NCBI GenBank assembly: GCA_000513555.1
Contig: ALYD01000010.1
Location: forward strand, 39,478-103,477
Reading direction: 5' to 3'
Length of the DNA: 64,000 bases
Source: Lachnospiraceae bacterium JC7
GTDB lineage: Bacteria > Bacillota > Clostridia > Lachnospirales > Lachnospiraceae
Positions 8,897-17,261 of the stretch are shown piece by piece (position 1 is the stretch's first letter; every line of letters begins with the position of its first letter). The notes under the pieces are model-generated. The model was not told the DNA's origin and ran no database searches. It was given only the letters and a program-made list of their open reading frames with translations. The position numbers were made by a program, and so were the translations under genes.

Positions 8897-9214
8897 TTAT
8901 ATTTCAACTCTATATGTATTCCTGATCATTTCCTTCTCTTTTTCTGAAAGCTTTGATTTTTCAAATCTATACTTCTGTTTTATATCAGGATATTTTTGTT
9001 CATCAACTTTACCCATGAACATTTCATAAGGTCGTACATATAACTGGCAGTCACCGTACAGGGCCTGATAGACCATCATAGGTTCTCTTGTTTCTGTATG
9101 TGTTGCGATTCCGATTATTTTATACAAATATGTTGAGCTGTTTTGATCTACAGTTTCTCTTTTAAAATGCTTCACTACATCACCCGGGTTAAAATCTCTT
9201 TTTTTTGTTTCCAT
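8897..9214 (-). CDS. DUF1653 domain protein
   Basis: 105 residues from the ATG at 9214 (AAGGAG upstream); an in-frame ATG at 9277 gives an unlikely extension. It contains the DUF1653 pattern: GDVVKHFKRE, then IATHTETREPMMVYQALYGD, then the YVRPYEMFMGKV core. The family is small, beta-rich and of unknown function. It lies directly upstream of parA on the same strand with an AT-rich gap of about 110 bases, and may be cotranscribed. Confidence 0.8.
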   Translation of the reverse strand: METKKRDFNPGDVVKHFKRETVDQNSSTYLYKIIGIATHTETREPMMVYQALYGDCQLYVRPYEMFMGKVDEQKYPDIKQKYRFEKSKLSEKEKEMIRNTYRVEI

Positions 9215-9680
9215 ATTTTTCTCCTTCATTTTTATCTTCTGATCAACATTGGATAGCTGTAAAAAAATCTTTGCCATTTTTTGGATATTTGTGTATGAGA
9301 TTATTTTTTGATTTGATTATATATCATCTTGAAATTTGAGATAATTTTATCCATGTAATAATTATATGTAATTAAAGTATCCGATGAATATTTTCATAGT
9401 GTTGATTTAAAGTATTTATCTTTATTTTATTGCAAGCTTTTATATTTATAAATATTGTTTTTTAAATTGTTTTTCACAGATATTAATTATTTTCGATTAC
9501 ATAACTACTGACTTTAAAAATGTGAACTCGGTTCAAAAAATTATGTTCAGCTAAAGTTTTAATCCGGGTATTATAGGGGGATTATGGAAAACAATATGTG
9601 AAGATAAATTTAACGGATCAGTCACTTAATTTTAAATATTTAAAGTGGAAAATTTGCGTAATTATACCGTGCAGAGGTGC

Positions 9681-9832
9681 GTGAAACATCCTGAAGGAGA
9701 GTATAACGGATAAAAGAAAAGCACAACATATAGTTGGTGCAAAAGTGATAAATCCGATATATGGTATTTTCTTAAGCTGTGAAACATTTTTCGGAAAGTC
9801 GTGAAACATCAGGAAGAGAAGGTGTGAAACAT
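9681..9832 (+). repeat. Direct repeats GTGAAACAT (parS half-sites)
   Basis: Four exact copies start at 9681, 9779, 9801 and 9824; the last three are spaced 22 to 23 bases, about two helical turns. GTGAAACA is exactly one arm of the conserved bacterial parS palindrome (TGTTTCAC GTGAAACA). Binding by the neighbouring ParB is inferred. Confidence 0.55.
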
Positions 9833-9845
9833 AGAAGGAAATTAA

Positions 9846-9858
9846 TGAACCCGGTTCA
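9846..9858. repeat. TGAACCCGGTTCA palindrome
   Basis: A 13-bp inverted repeat; near-identical copies are at 9523-9535 (TGAACTCGGTTCA) and 11198-11210. Two of the copies lie on either side of the GTGAAACAT repeats. It could be an operator or partition element; the function is unknown. Confidence 0.4.
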
Positions 9859-10038
9859 CATTTTAAACCGGAGAAGATTAAAATATCATTCTGGATTTAC
9901 CATTATATATAATATTTGAAGAAAGAGATTTAGCGTGGCAGATGTACTGCCACGCCATAGGAAAAAGAAGACTAATATTCATAGTCAGAGGTTTGAAATT
10001 ATAAATGATATATTTAGACCCAACAATATGTGATGAGT

Positions 10039-10254
10039 TTAGGAATTAACGCAACGTTTAACAGTACGATGATTATTTGGAGTTGATCTTTCGACATCAA
10101 TAAATGTAAAGGATCTGTCTTTATTCTTTTTATGTCTGTTCTTTTCAATAGAAGAAGACTGATAAAGAAAAAGAGAAACAATAGCATCAAGAATGTAATA
10201 ACCCAAAGTGACGATAGCAGTAACAAGAATCAAATTCATGATAATAATGTCCAT
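10039..10254 (-). CDS. Small single-pass membrane protein, unknown
   Basis: 71 residues from the ATG at 10254, with a GGGGGAGG ribosome site five bases upstream. A hydrophobic N-terminal segment (about 5-35) is followed by a basic cytoplasmic tail (KNRHKKNKDR). No family recognised. The good ribosome site and compact membrane anchor make it plausible, but there is no other support. Confidence 0.5.
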   Translation of the reverse strand: MDIIIMNLILVTAIVTLGYYILDAIVSLFLYQSSSIEKNRHKKNKDRSFTFIDVERSTPNNHRTVKRCVNS

Positions 10255-10626
10255 TTTGTCCTCCCCCATTAAAATTTATTATTAATTTGATTTAGAAATA
10301 AATACGACGATAATTAAAGCATTTATAAGGCGAATATGAAAAAAGTATAAAATGTATAAAAAAAGAAAGAAATGTAATAACTTTGTAAAAACTAATTATA
10401 TTGTAAATATAAAATGAATCTAAATAAAGATTATACTACGTAAAAAAACTTATATATTCATGATTTGTGAGAAGTGCACAATTTAAAAACGAAAAATTGT
10501 ACAAATTTAAAAACGTTATTGACACAGCATAAGAAGACGTGATAGAGTTCACCACCGTCACAGGGAAGTGATTCGCTCAAGTAAACAGGATTCAATTTTG
10601 AACTTGTTTTTAGAAAGGAGTCATAA
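10255..10626. other. AT-rich intergenic region with candidate promoter
   Basis: About 370 bases of very AT-rich sequence between divergently oriented small genes. A TTGACA box is present at 10519-10524 with a weak -10 (ATAGAG) 17 bases later, suitably placed to transcribe the 33-residue reading frame at 10627. No other structure is recognised. Confidence 0.35.
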
Positions 10627-10728
10627 ATGAGATCTTTAATAAAGTTTTTAAATGATTTTTCCAGATGTGTACGATTCGCTAATGAATATAGATGGAATGA
10701 TGATTTCCGTCAGTTCATAATCGAATAA
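10627..10728 (+). CDS. Very small ORF (33 residues), unknown
   Basis: ATG at 10627 preceded by AGAAAGGAG with good spacing, a TTGACA box about 105 bases upstream and a TAA stop at 10726-10728. The product (MRSLIKFLNDFSRCVRFANE, then YRWNDDFRQFIIE) is amphipathic with charged residues at both ends. It looks translated but no family is known to me. It is followed by about 460 bases with small hairpins and a terminator-like palindrome at 11192. Confidence 0.45.
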   Translation: MRSLIKFLNDFSRCVRFANEYRWNDDFRQFIIE

Positions 10729-11191
10729 TGTTTGATTTGTATTTATCTGATCTGCAGAGAGAAGCCATTCACTCTTTAACGATCTGATCATATTATTTCA
10801 GATCATGCGGACAGGTATTTGACATAAATTGTTGGCTTTGTTTACATGACAAGCCAGTGATATTGCTTAAATACTCATCATCACACAATTTGGGTCTTTA
10901 CGAAGAAACTAAATAGTATTTGCCAGTATACTACTCGCTGAAAGTGTAAAATCTTTCGTACATACTAACTATATAAATTAGTTCAAACTTCATGCCAGGG
11001 AGTTTGTCCTGATAAAATGGTTTCCTTGTATCCCCTTCAATATACGGAACAACCGTAAATATTATCTCCTGAAAGAATATAATATAGCTAGATGTATTTA
11101 TAGGATGATTTGTTTGGACCTTATTATGATGTGTGAATGATGAGTGAAGCTCTATCTACTTATAAGAAAATTGATATTTATATCATGCGGC
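10729..11191. other. Non-coding stretch after the 33-residue ORF
   Basis: No supportable gene. Short hairpins are visible, for example GATCTGA-N10-TCAGATC near 10771-10794 and GGCTT...AAGCC near 10834-10855. Since a plus-strand terminator-like palindrome closes the region, a non-coding RNA or long 3' untranslated region is possible. Confidence 0.3.
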
Positions 11192-11224
11192 AGGATGTGA
11201 ACCCGGTTCACATCCTGCTTTTCA
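11190..11224 (+). terminator. 29-bp palindrome followed by T-rich tract
   Basis: GCAGGATGTGAAC and its exact complement flank a CCG centre, followed on the plus strand by CTTTTCATTT. It contains the TGAACCCGGTTCA element seen at 9523 and 9846. The T-rich side suggests termination of plus-strand transcription from the 10.6 kb region; it also lies 15 bases beyond the end of the RpiR gene. Confidence 0.5.
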
Positions 11225-11238
11225 TTTATGAAAAAAAT

Positions 11239-11982
11239 TCAGTCCTGTCTTAGGATATAGGTAAGAATCTCAACCAGTATGATCATTATGGCCTGCTGAT
11301 CAAGAGTGAGAATGCCGCTGTGGGTAGAAGGCAGTGAGATAATATTGGTAAAGTTGAGTTTCTTTGTTTTTTTGCCGGTTGTTGTAATAAGCCAGAACTT
11401 GTCTGTGAGCTGGGCAATGTCATTAATAATGGTCTGATATGACCTCATATCATGCAATACACTGAAAACAATTACGGTAGAATTTTGATCGATAATTTTC
11501 TCATAATGTTCATATGTAAGAAGATCAGATGCTGTCATACAGGTAATGCCGAGATTAGTCATATTCATGGCGAGTTTATCGCATACGACTTTATTTCTGT
11601 AGCGTCCCAGAGCGACAACTTTGTCGGATCCGGTGATATCCTCAGCCAGTTTTTTTAATGAAGCATCACAGGAACCCGGGATGGAAAGAATTGCTTCAGA
11701 AAAAGCATTAGCGATCTTCGTAACAGGATCATCGGAAACGGAGTTCTTATCTTTTAAACGAAGCCATGATTCAACTTCAAATTTAAATTCCTTATAACCG
11801 TTAAAACCAAGTCTCTTACAGAAACGAAGCATGGCAGAGGTGGATACACCGGCAAGGCTTGCTATCTGAGTGATGGTATAGTTATGGATAAGATCCGGAT
11901 CTTTTGAAATAAGATTATACAATTTGCGCTCGTTGGAAGTGTATGAATTCTTAAAATGATCCAATGTTTCGATTATATTCAT
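11239..11982 (-). CDS. RpiR/MurR-family transcriptional regulator
   Basis: 247 residues from the ATG at 11982; an upstream in-frame start at 12048 adds a hydrophobic 22-residue stretch that does not fit the family. N-terminal HTH_6 domain (ITQIASLAGVSTSAMLRFCK) with the SNERK...I pattern, then a weakly conserved SIS-like sugar-phosphate-binding domain (VVALGRYRNKVV, TVIVFSVLHDM). RpiR proteins usually sense phosphosugars. It is divergent from the exported flavoprotein reductase gene, with an operator-like inverted repeat between them. Confidence 0.88.
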   Translation of the reverse strand: MNIIETLDHFKNSYTSNERKLYNLISKDPDLIHNYTITQIASLAGVSTSAMLRFCKRLGFNGYKEFKFEVESWLRLKDKNSVSDDPVTKIANAFSEAILSIPGSCDASLKKLAEDITGSDKVVALGRYRNKVVCDKLAMNMTNLGITCMTASDLLTYEHYEKIIDQNSTVIVFSVLHDMRSYQTIINDIAQLTDKFWLITTTGKKTKKLNFTNIISLPSTHSGILTLDQQAIMIILVEILTYILRQD

Positions 11983-12089
11983 CGTTCGGCCTCTGCAATT
12001 ATTAATAAACACTAAAGTCGTGAATAATATAACAAAAAAGCGTTGCAATATCTACATCCCGATGATAATATTCTCACATAAAATCATAA

Positions 12090-12113
12090 TTGTTTGACAA
12101 AATTGTCTAACAA
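12090..12113. promoter_or_regulatory. Inverted repeat upstream of the flavoprotein gene (candidate RpiR operator)
   Basis: TTGTTTGACAA and TTGTCTAACAA form a near-perfect inverted repeat (one mismatch) around AA, 22 bases before the flavoprotein start and within the divergent promoter region. It includes a TTGACA-type -35. Its position suggests binding by the divergent RpiR regulator. Confidence 0.5.
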
Positions 12114-12135
12114 TATTCGATGAGAGGAAAAACAT

Positions 12136-14151
12136 ATGAAAAAAACAAACATTGGAAGAAAAGTAACCTCCGTTGTGTTAGCCGGTACCATGGCTGCAGC
12201 AGCACTTGCCGGCTGCGGATCAAGCGCTAACACAGCAGCAACAACAGCAGCACCTGCTACAGAGGCTGCAGCACCTGAGACAACAACAGCTGCTGAACAG
12301 CCGGCAGAGGGCGGTGCATCCGGAACATTTTCAGGAGAAGCTGTTGGAATGGGCGGTGCAAGTAATCCTGTCAAGGTAACACTTACACTTGATGCCGGAA
12401 AGATCGCAGATGTTAAGATCGAAGGCGCTGCAGAGACACCCGGTATCGGAAGCAAGGCTATCGAAGAGTTCCCGGCAAAGATGATCGCAGGAAATACAGT
12501 TCAGGTTGATGCGATTTCCGGAGCAACCATCACTTCAAAGGCTATCGTAGAGGCAGCTACAGCAGCACTTGCTGAGGCAGGTCTTAAGCCAGAGGATCTT
12601 GAGTCTGTAGAAGTAGAAGCAGCTGCAGCACAGGCTGAGGATATGTCTATTGATGCAGATATCGTTGTTGTAGGTATGGGTGGTGCAGGTATGACAGCAG
12701 CCATTACAGCAGCCGATGCAGGAAAGTCAGTAGTTATTCTTGAGTCACAGCCTATGGGCGGCGGAAATACTGTTCGTTCAACCGGTGGACTTAATGCTGC
12801 AGGAACAGAGGAGCAGAAGTCAAACGAGTTCACAGAGGCTGACGGTGTTGAGAAGACACTTAAGACAGCCAAGGAGAAGTGGGCTGATAATGAGACCATA
12901 ACCAAGCTTGCTGCAACAGTACAGCAGCAGTGGGATGCTTATAAGGCTTCACCTGATGGATACTTTGATTCAGCAGAGCTTATGGCTCTTGATACAATCA
13001 TCGGTGGTCACGGAATCAATGATCCTGAACTTGTATCAACACTTACAAACGGTTCAGCAGGAGCTATTACATGGCTTAAGGATCACGGCGCAGATCTTCC
13101 ATCAGTTGGTGCAGCCGGCGGTGCTTCAGTTAAGCGTATCCATCGTCCTGTAGACGACAAGGGCAAGACAAAGGCAGTTGGTGCTTACATCGTTCCTGTT
13201 CTTACAAAGAACGTTGAGGACAGAGATGGAATCGAAGTTTACTACAACACAACAGCTAACAAGATCCTTATGGAAGACGGTAAGGCAGTTGGTGTAGTTG
13301 CAGAAGGTGAGACAGGAAACACAGTTACTGTCAATGCCAAGGCAGTTATCCTTGCAACAGGTGGTTTCGGTGGAAACCAGGATATGGTTGTGAAGTACAG
13401 ACCTGACCTCAAGGGATTCGTTTCAACAAATGCTGACGGTGCCAAGGGACAGGGTATCACTATGGCAACAGCTGATGATGTAAAGGCTGATGTAGTAGAT
13501 CTTGATCAGATCCAGATCCATCCTACAGTTCATACTGATCCGGATGGAAATGCTCATCTTATCACAGAGGGTGTTCGTGGTGACGGTGCTATCCTTGTAA
13601 ACAAGGAAGGAAAGAGATTCTACGACGAAGTTTCTACAAGAGATAAGGTTTCTGCAGCTGAGATCGAGCAGACAGACGGTGTTGCATACCTCATCCTTGA
13701 TCAGACAATGATCGATGGATCAGCTGTATATCAGGGATATCTTGATGCAGGTTACGGCGTAAAGGGCGAGACATACGAGGAGCTTGCAAAGGCTATCGGT
13801 ATTCCAGAGGATGCATTCAAGGAGACAATGGAAGGCTGGGCTAAGATCTGGGCTGATAAGGCTGATCCTGAGTTCGGACGTACATCATTCTCTAACGAGA
13901 ACAGCCTTGATAAGGCACCTTACTATGCTATCCTTGTATCACCTGGTATCCACCATACAATGGGTGGTCTCAAGATCAATACAGCTACAGAAGTTATCAA
14001 CACAGATGGCAATGTAATTCCTGGTCTTTTCGCAGCCGGTGAGGTTACCGGAGGCGTACATGGAGGAAACCGTCTTGGTGGTACAGCTGTAACAGATATC
14101 ATCGTATTCGGTCAGATCGCAGGCGACAGCGCTGTAAAGTACGTTGGATAA
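12136..14151 (+). CDS. Exported FMN/FAD-dependent reductase lipoprotein (fumarate/urocanate reductase-like)
   Basis: 671 residues. Signal peptide with lipobox LAGC and an Ala/Thr-rich linker (about 24-60). An FMN_bind domain (about 65-145) follows, carrying the covalent flavinylation motif VDAISGATITS that ApbE modifies. The rest is a flavocytochrome-c-type FAD domain: DIVVVGMGGAGMTAA nucleotide-binding motif, IHPTVH, EGVRGDGAILV, HHTMGG and HGGNRLGGTA, which hold the His and Arg residues of the fumarate reductase active site. Such lipoproteins act on the outer face of the membrane as respiratory reductases for enoates such as fumarate, urocanate or cinnamates. The substrate cannot be read from sequence. 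It is transcribed alone and probably controlled by the divergent RpiR protein. Confidence 0.88.
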   Translation: MKKTNIGRKVTSVVLAGTMAAAALAGCGSSANTAATTAAPATEAAAPETTTAAEQPAEGGASGTFSGEAVGMGGASNPVKVTLTLDAGKIADVKIEGAAETPGIGSKAIEEFPAKMIAGNTVQVDAISGATITSKAIVEAATAALAEAGLKPEDLESVEVEAAAAQAEDMSIDADIVVVGMGGAGMTAAITAADAGKSVVILESQPMGGGNTVRSTGGLNAAGTEEQKSNEFTEADGVEKTLKTAKEKWADNETITKLAATVQQQWDAYKASPDGYFDSAELMALDTIIGGHGINDPELVSTLTNGSAGAITWLKDHGADLPSVGAAGGASVKRIHRPVDDKGKTKAVGAYIVPVLTKNVEDRDGIEVYYNTTANKILMEDGKAVGVVAEGETGNTVTVNAKAVILATGGFGGNQDMVVKYRPDLKGFVSTNADGAKGQGITMATADDVKADVVDLDQIQIHPTVHTDPDGNAHLITEGVRGDGAILVNKEGKRFYDEVSTRDKVSAAEIEQTDGVAYLILDQTMIDGSAVYQGYLDAGYGVKGETYEELAKAIGIPEDAFKETMEGWAKIWADKADPEFGRTSFSNENSLDKAPYYAILVSPGIHHTMGGLKINTATEVINTDGNVIPGLFAAGEVTGGVHGGNRLGGTAVTDIIVFGQIAGDSAVKYVG

Positions 14152-14171
14152 AAAATAACATATAGTTTTTT

Positions 14172-14205
14172 GAGGAATGTGGTTTTCCCACATTCCTCTT
14201 TTTTT
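14172..14205 (+). terminator. Rho-independent terminator
   Basis: GAGGAATGTGG / CCACATTCCTC stem with a TTTTC loop region followed by seven T residues, 20 bases after the flavoprotein stop. Confidence 0.9.
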
Positions 14206-14215
14206 CGCGATAAGA

Positions 14216-14274
14216 CTTTCAAATGAGCAGCCATACGTTGTGCATGCATAAAAGTATGGCTGCTCATTTGAAAG
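14216..14274. repeat. Perfect 21-bp inverted repeat
   Basis: CTTTCAAATGAGCAGCCATAC at 14216-14236 is exactly complementary to 14254-14274 across a 17-base loop (TGCATGCA inside). It is not followed by a T tract, so it is not a standard terminator. The remaining bases to 14512 contain only smaller hairpins (GCGCAAAGCGC; ACTGAA...TTCAGT) and no gene. It could be a structured RNA leader for the PRD regulator gene or a mobile-element trace. Confidence 0.6.
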
Positions 14275-14512
14275 GCAACGCGGAATCGAACAGCGAAGCT
14301 GTGAGATGTGAAGATAAGACTGCCTTTATTTACATAAACTGTGATTTGGTTGTACACTATATACAAATATATCGAGCGCAAAGCGCCATGTTTGTGCGAT
14401 TGCAACAAAGGACAAAATGAATACTTTGGTGAAGAGACTGAATACATTCTGTTCAGTACATGGTGTGAGAGATAATTCACGAAAGACGGTTTAGTATAAT
14501 TGAGGTAAGGGG

Positions 14513-16471
14513 ATGAAAGAATATAAGGAAAGGAAGGATGCATTACAGATCATAGGTCTGGTACTGAATCATGGATCCGCAACGGCATCTATGATCGCGG
14601 AAAATGTAGGAGTTTCCGAAAAGACTATCAGAAAACGAATAGCATATGCAAACGATATTCTCAGGGATAACGATGCGGGAATGCTCGTGGCCAGACCAAA
14701 GATCGGAATAGTTTTAAGCGGAAATCAGGAACAAAGAGGAAAGGCCTTTGATCTTATTTATATGCAGAAGGACGATTCCGGCGATGGCAGCAATGAGCGG
14801 ATGCTGGAAACATTAAGGCTGGTCCTCAGGTCGATACACAGGGATACCATCACTATTAATCAGATTTCCGAAGAGCTTTATATGAGCCCACCTACAGTGG
14901 CGAGAGAGATAAAGGAGTGCAGAAAGTGGCTCAGCGGATTCAATATAGAACTTAATTCAGTCAGGAACAAAGGGCTGGAGATAAGATGTACAGAGCTTGA
15001 TTACAGACAGGCTCTAAAAGAGTATATCTGTAAGCTCTGTGACCCGTCTGATATAGACAGAGAGCTCAGATTCTTTTTTCCGGAGCTAAATATCGAACTT
15101 ATACGTGAGTCTCTTATCTGGGTGGAGAACGAATGGAACCTTCTCCTTACGGAGTCAAGCTTCGCTGAGATCCTGACCTACCTATGTATAGCAACCTTCG
15201 AAAATGTACGTAAAAAACATGAACTTAAACTGACATTTTCCGAAGAGGAAGTCAGTCGTTACAATGAGTACAATTTTGCCGAAAAGGTTTTTCGGCAGGT
15301 CAATGATCATCTCGGACTTGCTTCAAGAGCTGAGGAGATAAGATATCTGACTATTCAGATTCTGTGTTCAAAGGTCATTTCTTCTGCCAATGCTGACCCC
15401 ATAAATATGGTGAGGGAATATGACCATAAACTGCGGGATTTCGTAAACAGGACCATAACAGTCGTGTCGGATGTCATGAACACGGATCTATCTCAGGATG
15501 AAAGACTTTATGAAGGGCTTCTCAATCACATAAGGGCGCTGATCTTCCGTCTTAAGTACGGACAGACTGTAGATACTACGGTCAATTCCTATATAAGAGA
15601 AAATTTTATCACTACCCTTAAGGTTTCATGGCTTGTGTCAACATTGTTCGAAGAATACTTCTCTCTTTCCATAGGTGATGATGAACTGAGCTACATAGCA
15701 CTCTACATTCAGACAGCCATCGATTGCAGCCGGAGACCTGCGGAAGCAGTGCTTGTGACAGATCAGAACAGCTCTGTTACCAGACTCATACATGACAGGA
15801 TACTTCATACATCCATGGATATCGGTAAGATAGAGGATGTTACAGTGCATCAGTTTCTGAGAAGTAAATATCCTTCAGCGGAGCTGGTCATTTCGCTGGT
15901 CCCATTGGAGAGTAAAGACGAGAGGATCCTGGTGCTGAAGGATCCTTTCCATGAGAAGAACCGGGAAAAGATACATGAAAAGCTTATGGAGCTCAGAGCA
16001 AGGAGACATTGGCAGAAACCTCATTTCAGCTCGGTATGCCACAGACTGTTCGAGCCGGATCTCATGATGACTGATGTACATTATGAAAATAAGGATGAGC
16101 TTCTTTATGACATGTGCAGTCTTTTGGAAAATAAGGGATATGTGTCGCATGAGTATTATGCCTCTGTGATAAAAAGAGAACGGGCGGCCAATACTGCCAT
16201 CGGAGGGGATGTGGCCATCCCTCATGGGGACATGAATTTCACCAATGAATCTAAGATAGTTGTTGCGGTCCTGGATGAGCCCATAGACTGGGGCGATGAA
16301 AAGGTGGATGTTGTATTTCTTCTCAATATACTTATGAAATCGGAGGCGGAGGTCAGCAAGTGGCAGGCATTTTACAGGCAGTTCATAAGTCTGACTGACT
16401 CACGTGAGGCTATAGATAAAATGAGGGACTGCTGTGATCCGGTGGAACTGTACTGTTATCTGGTACAGTGA
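14513..16471 (+). CDS. BglG/MtlR-type PRD transcriptional regulator with EIIB-like and EIIA domains
   Basis: 652 residues. Two N-terminal winged-helix regions (HTH_11 about 8-60; Mga-type about 90-150, TINQISEELYMSPPTVAREI) are followed by two PRD domains (about 185-400), an EIIB-gat-like domain (about 405-495) and a C-terminal EIIA(fru/mtl) domain with phospho-histidine in AIPHGDMNF (about 571). The EIIB-like domain begins VLVTDQNSSVTRLI and lacks the usual phospho-cysteine. Phosphorylation by HPr and PTS EII proteins controls such activators. It is directly upstream of the separate PTS genes and is likely their activator. Confidence 0.88.
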   Translation: MKEYKERKDALQIIGLVLNHGSATASMIAENVGVSEKTIRKRIAYANDILRDNDAGMLVARPKIGIVLSGNQEQRGKAFDLIYMQKDDSGDGSNERMLETLRLVLRSIHRDTITINQISEELYMSPPTVAREIKECRKWLSGFNIELNSVRNKGLEIRCTELDYRQALKEYICKLCDPSDIDRELRFFFPELNIELIRESLIWVENEWNLLLTESSFAEILTYLCIATFENVRKKHELKLTFSEEEVSRYNEYNFAEKVFRQVNDHLGLASRAEEIRYLTIQILCSKVISSANADPINMVREYDHKLRDFVNRTITVVSDVMNTDLSQDERLYEGLLNHIRALIFRLKYGQTVDTTVNSYIRENFITTLKVSWLVSTLFEEYFSLSIGDDELSYIALYIQTAIDCSRRPAEAVLVTDQNSSVTRLIHDRILHTSMDIGKIEDVTVHQFLRSKYPSAELVISLVPLESKDERILVLKDPFHEKNREKIHEKLMELRARRHWQKPHFSSVCHRLFEPDLMMTDVHYENKDELLYDMCSLLENKGYVSHEYYASVIKRERAANTAIGGDVAIPHGDMNFTNESKIVVAVLDEPIDWGDEKVDVVFLLNILMKSEAEVSKWQAFYRQFISLTDSREAIDKMRDCCDPVELYCYLVQ

Positions 16472-16568
16472 GGGGGGATGCGCAAATAAACAAAATCATT
16501 CCCTAAATACGGAAAAAGAAAATTATTTTTCGCACATGCCAAAATGTTAAAATTTAAGTAAATAAAGA

Positions 16569-16588
16569 GCTGTTTTAATTCAAACAGC
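16569..16588. promoter_or_regulatory. Inverted repeat upstream of PTS operon
   Basis: GCTGTTT-N6-AAACAGC, a perfect 7-bp-arm repeat about 110 bases before the EIIA gene and 100 bases after the regulator gene. It is a possible operator for the PRD activator or a leader hairpin. Confidence 0.35.
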
Positions 16589-16697
16589 AGGTTCGTGGAT
16601 GAGTTGTAAAGACAGATAAGACCGGATGCTGACTGGAAGGATCTGAACATCAGAAAAACATATGTCATGTGAATCAAACAAAAAGGGGGTGGATGTG

Positions 16698-17228
16698 ATG
16701 GATCTGAGGGAAATACTGAATCCTGAGATCATCGATCTCAGGGTGAAGGGAAATACAAAGAGAGAAGTGCTGGAAAATCTGAGTATCCATCTTTTGGAAC
16801 AGGGATATATAGAGGATGTGAAACAGTTTGTTGATGATATATTCCTGAGGGAAGCCGAGGGCCCGACGGGAATGGGCGAGGGACTTTCCATACCGCATGG
16901 TAAATCCGAGACAGTAAAAAAGATAGGCATAGCCATCGGACGCACACTGAATCCTATAGCATGGGAATCGGATATAAGCGACAGCGGATGGCAGGAGACA
17001 AATCTTATCTTTCTTTTCTGTGTCAGTGTAGATAATTCCTATGCAGAGAATCATTTGCTGCTTCTCAGTGAGCTTGCCGGAAAGCTTGGAAATTACGGAC
17101 GTGTACAGAGCCTGCTTTCCGCGGAAACTGCAGATGAAATAATAGAAGGTCTGGTTTCCGATAAAGATGAATATGAATGTGATAGGACAAGCGAGGAAGA
17201 GATCGTGGAGCTTGATATCGCATTGTAA
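16698..17228 (+). CDS. PTS fructose-type EIIA component
   Basis: 176 residues from the ATG at 16698, which has AAAGGGGG upstream; the in-frame ATG at 16662 is less well placed. The EIIA(fru/mtl) fold has phospho-histidine in LSIPHGKSE. It accepts phosphate from HPr and passes it to the EIIB encoded 33 bases downstream. The C-terminal tail (about 145-176) is acidic. It is the first enzyme gene of the operon EIIA-EIIB-EIIC-aldolase. Confidence 0.88.
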   Translation: MDLREILNPEIIDLRVKGNTKREVLENLSIHLLEQGYIEDVKQFVDDIFLREAEGPTGMGEGLSIPHGKSETVKKIGIAIGRTLNPIAWESDISDSGWQETNLIFLFCVSVDNSYAENHLLLLSELAGKLGNYGRVQSLLSAETADEIIEGLVSDKDEYECDRTSEEEIVELDIAL

Positions 17229-17261
17229 TAAGTGAAGAAAAAATAAAAGGGAGGTGAAGAT

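Larger units (their letters stand above)
9215..10038. other. AT-rich intergenic region with centromere-like repeats
   Basis: About 820 bases with no supportable protein gene; short frames here lack ribosome sites. It holds four GTGAAACAT repeats (9681, 9779, 9801, 9824) and two copies of the TGAACCCGGTTCA-type palindrome (9523-9535 and 9846-9858). Lying next to the par operon, it is a good candidate for the partition site. Confidence 0.5.

Noticed and set aside
12084..12905. Two Ala-rich reading frames antisense to the flavoprotein gene
   Set aside because: Shadow frames caused by the Ala/Thr-rich linker of the real gene; no ribosome sites or homologous motifs.
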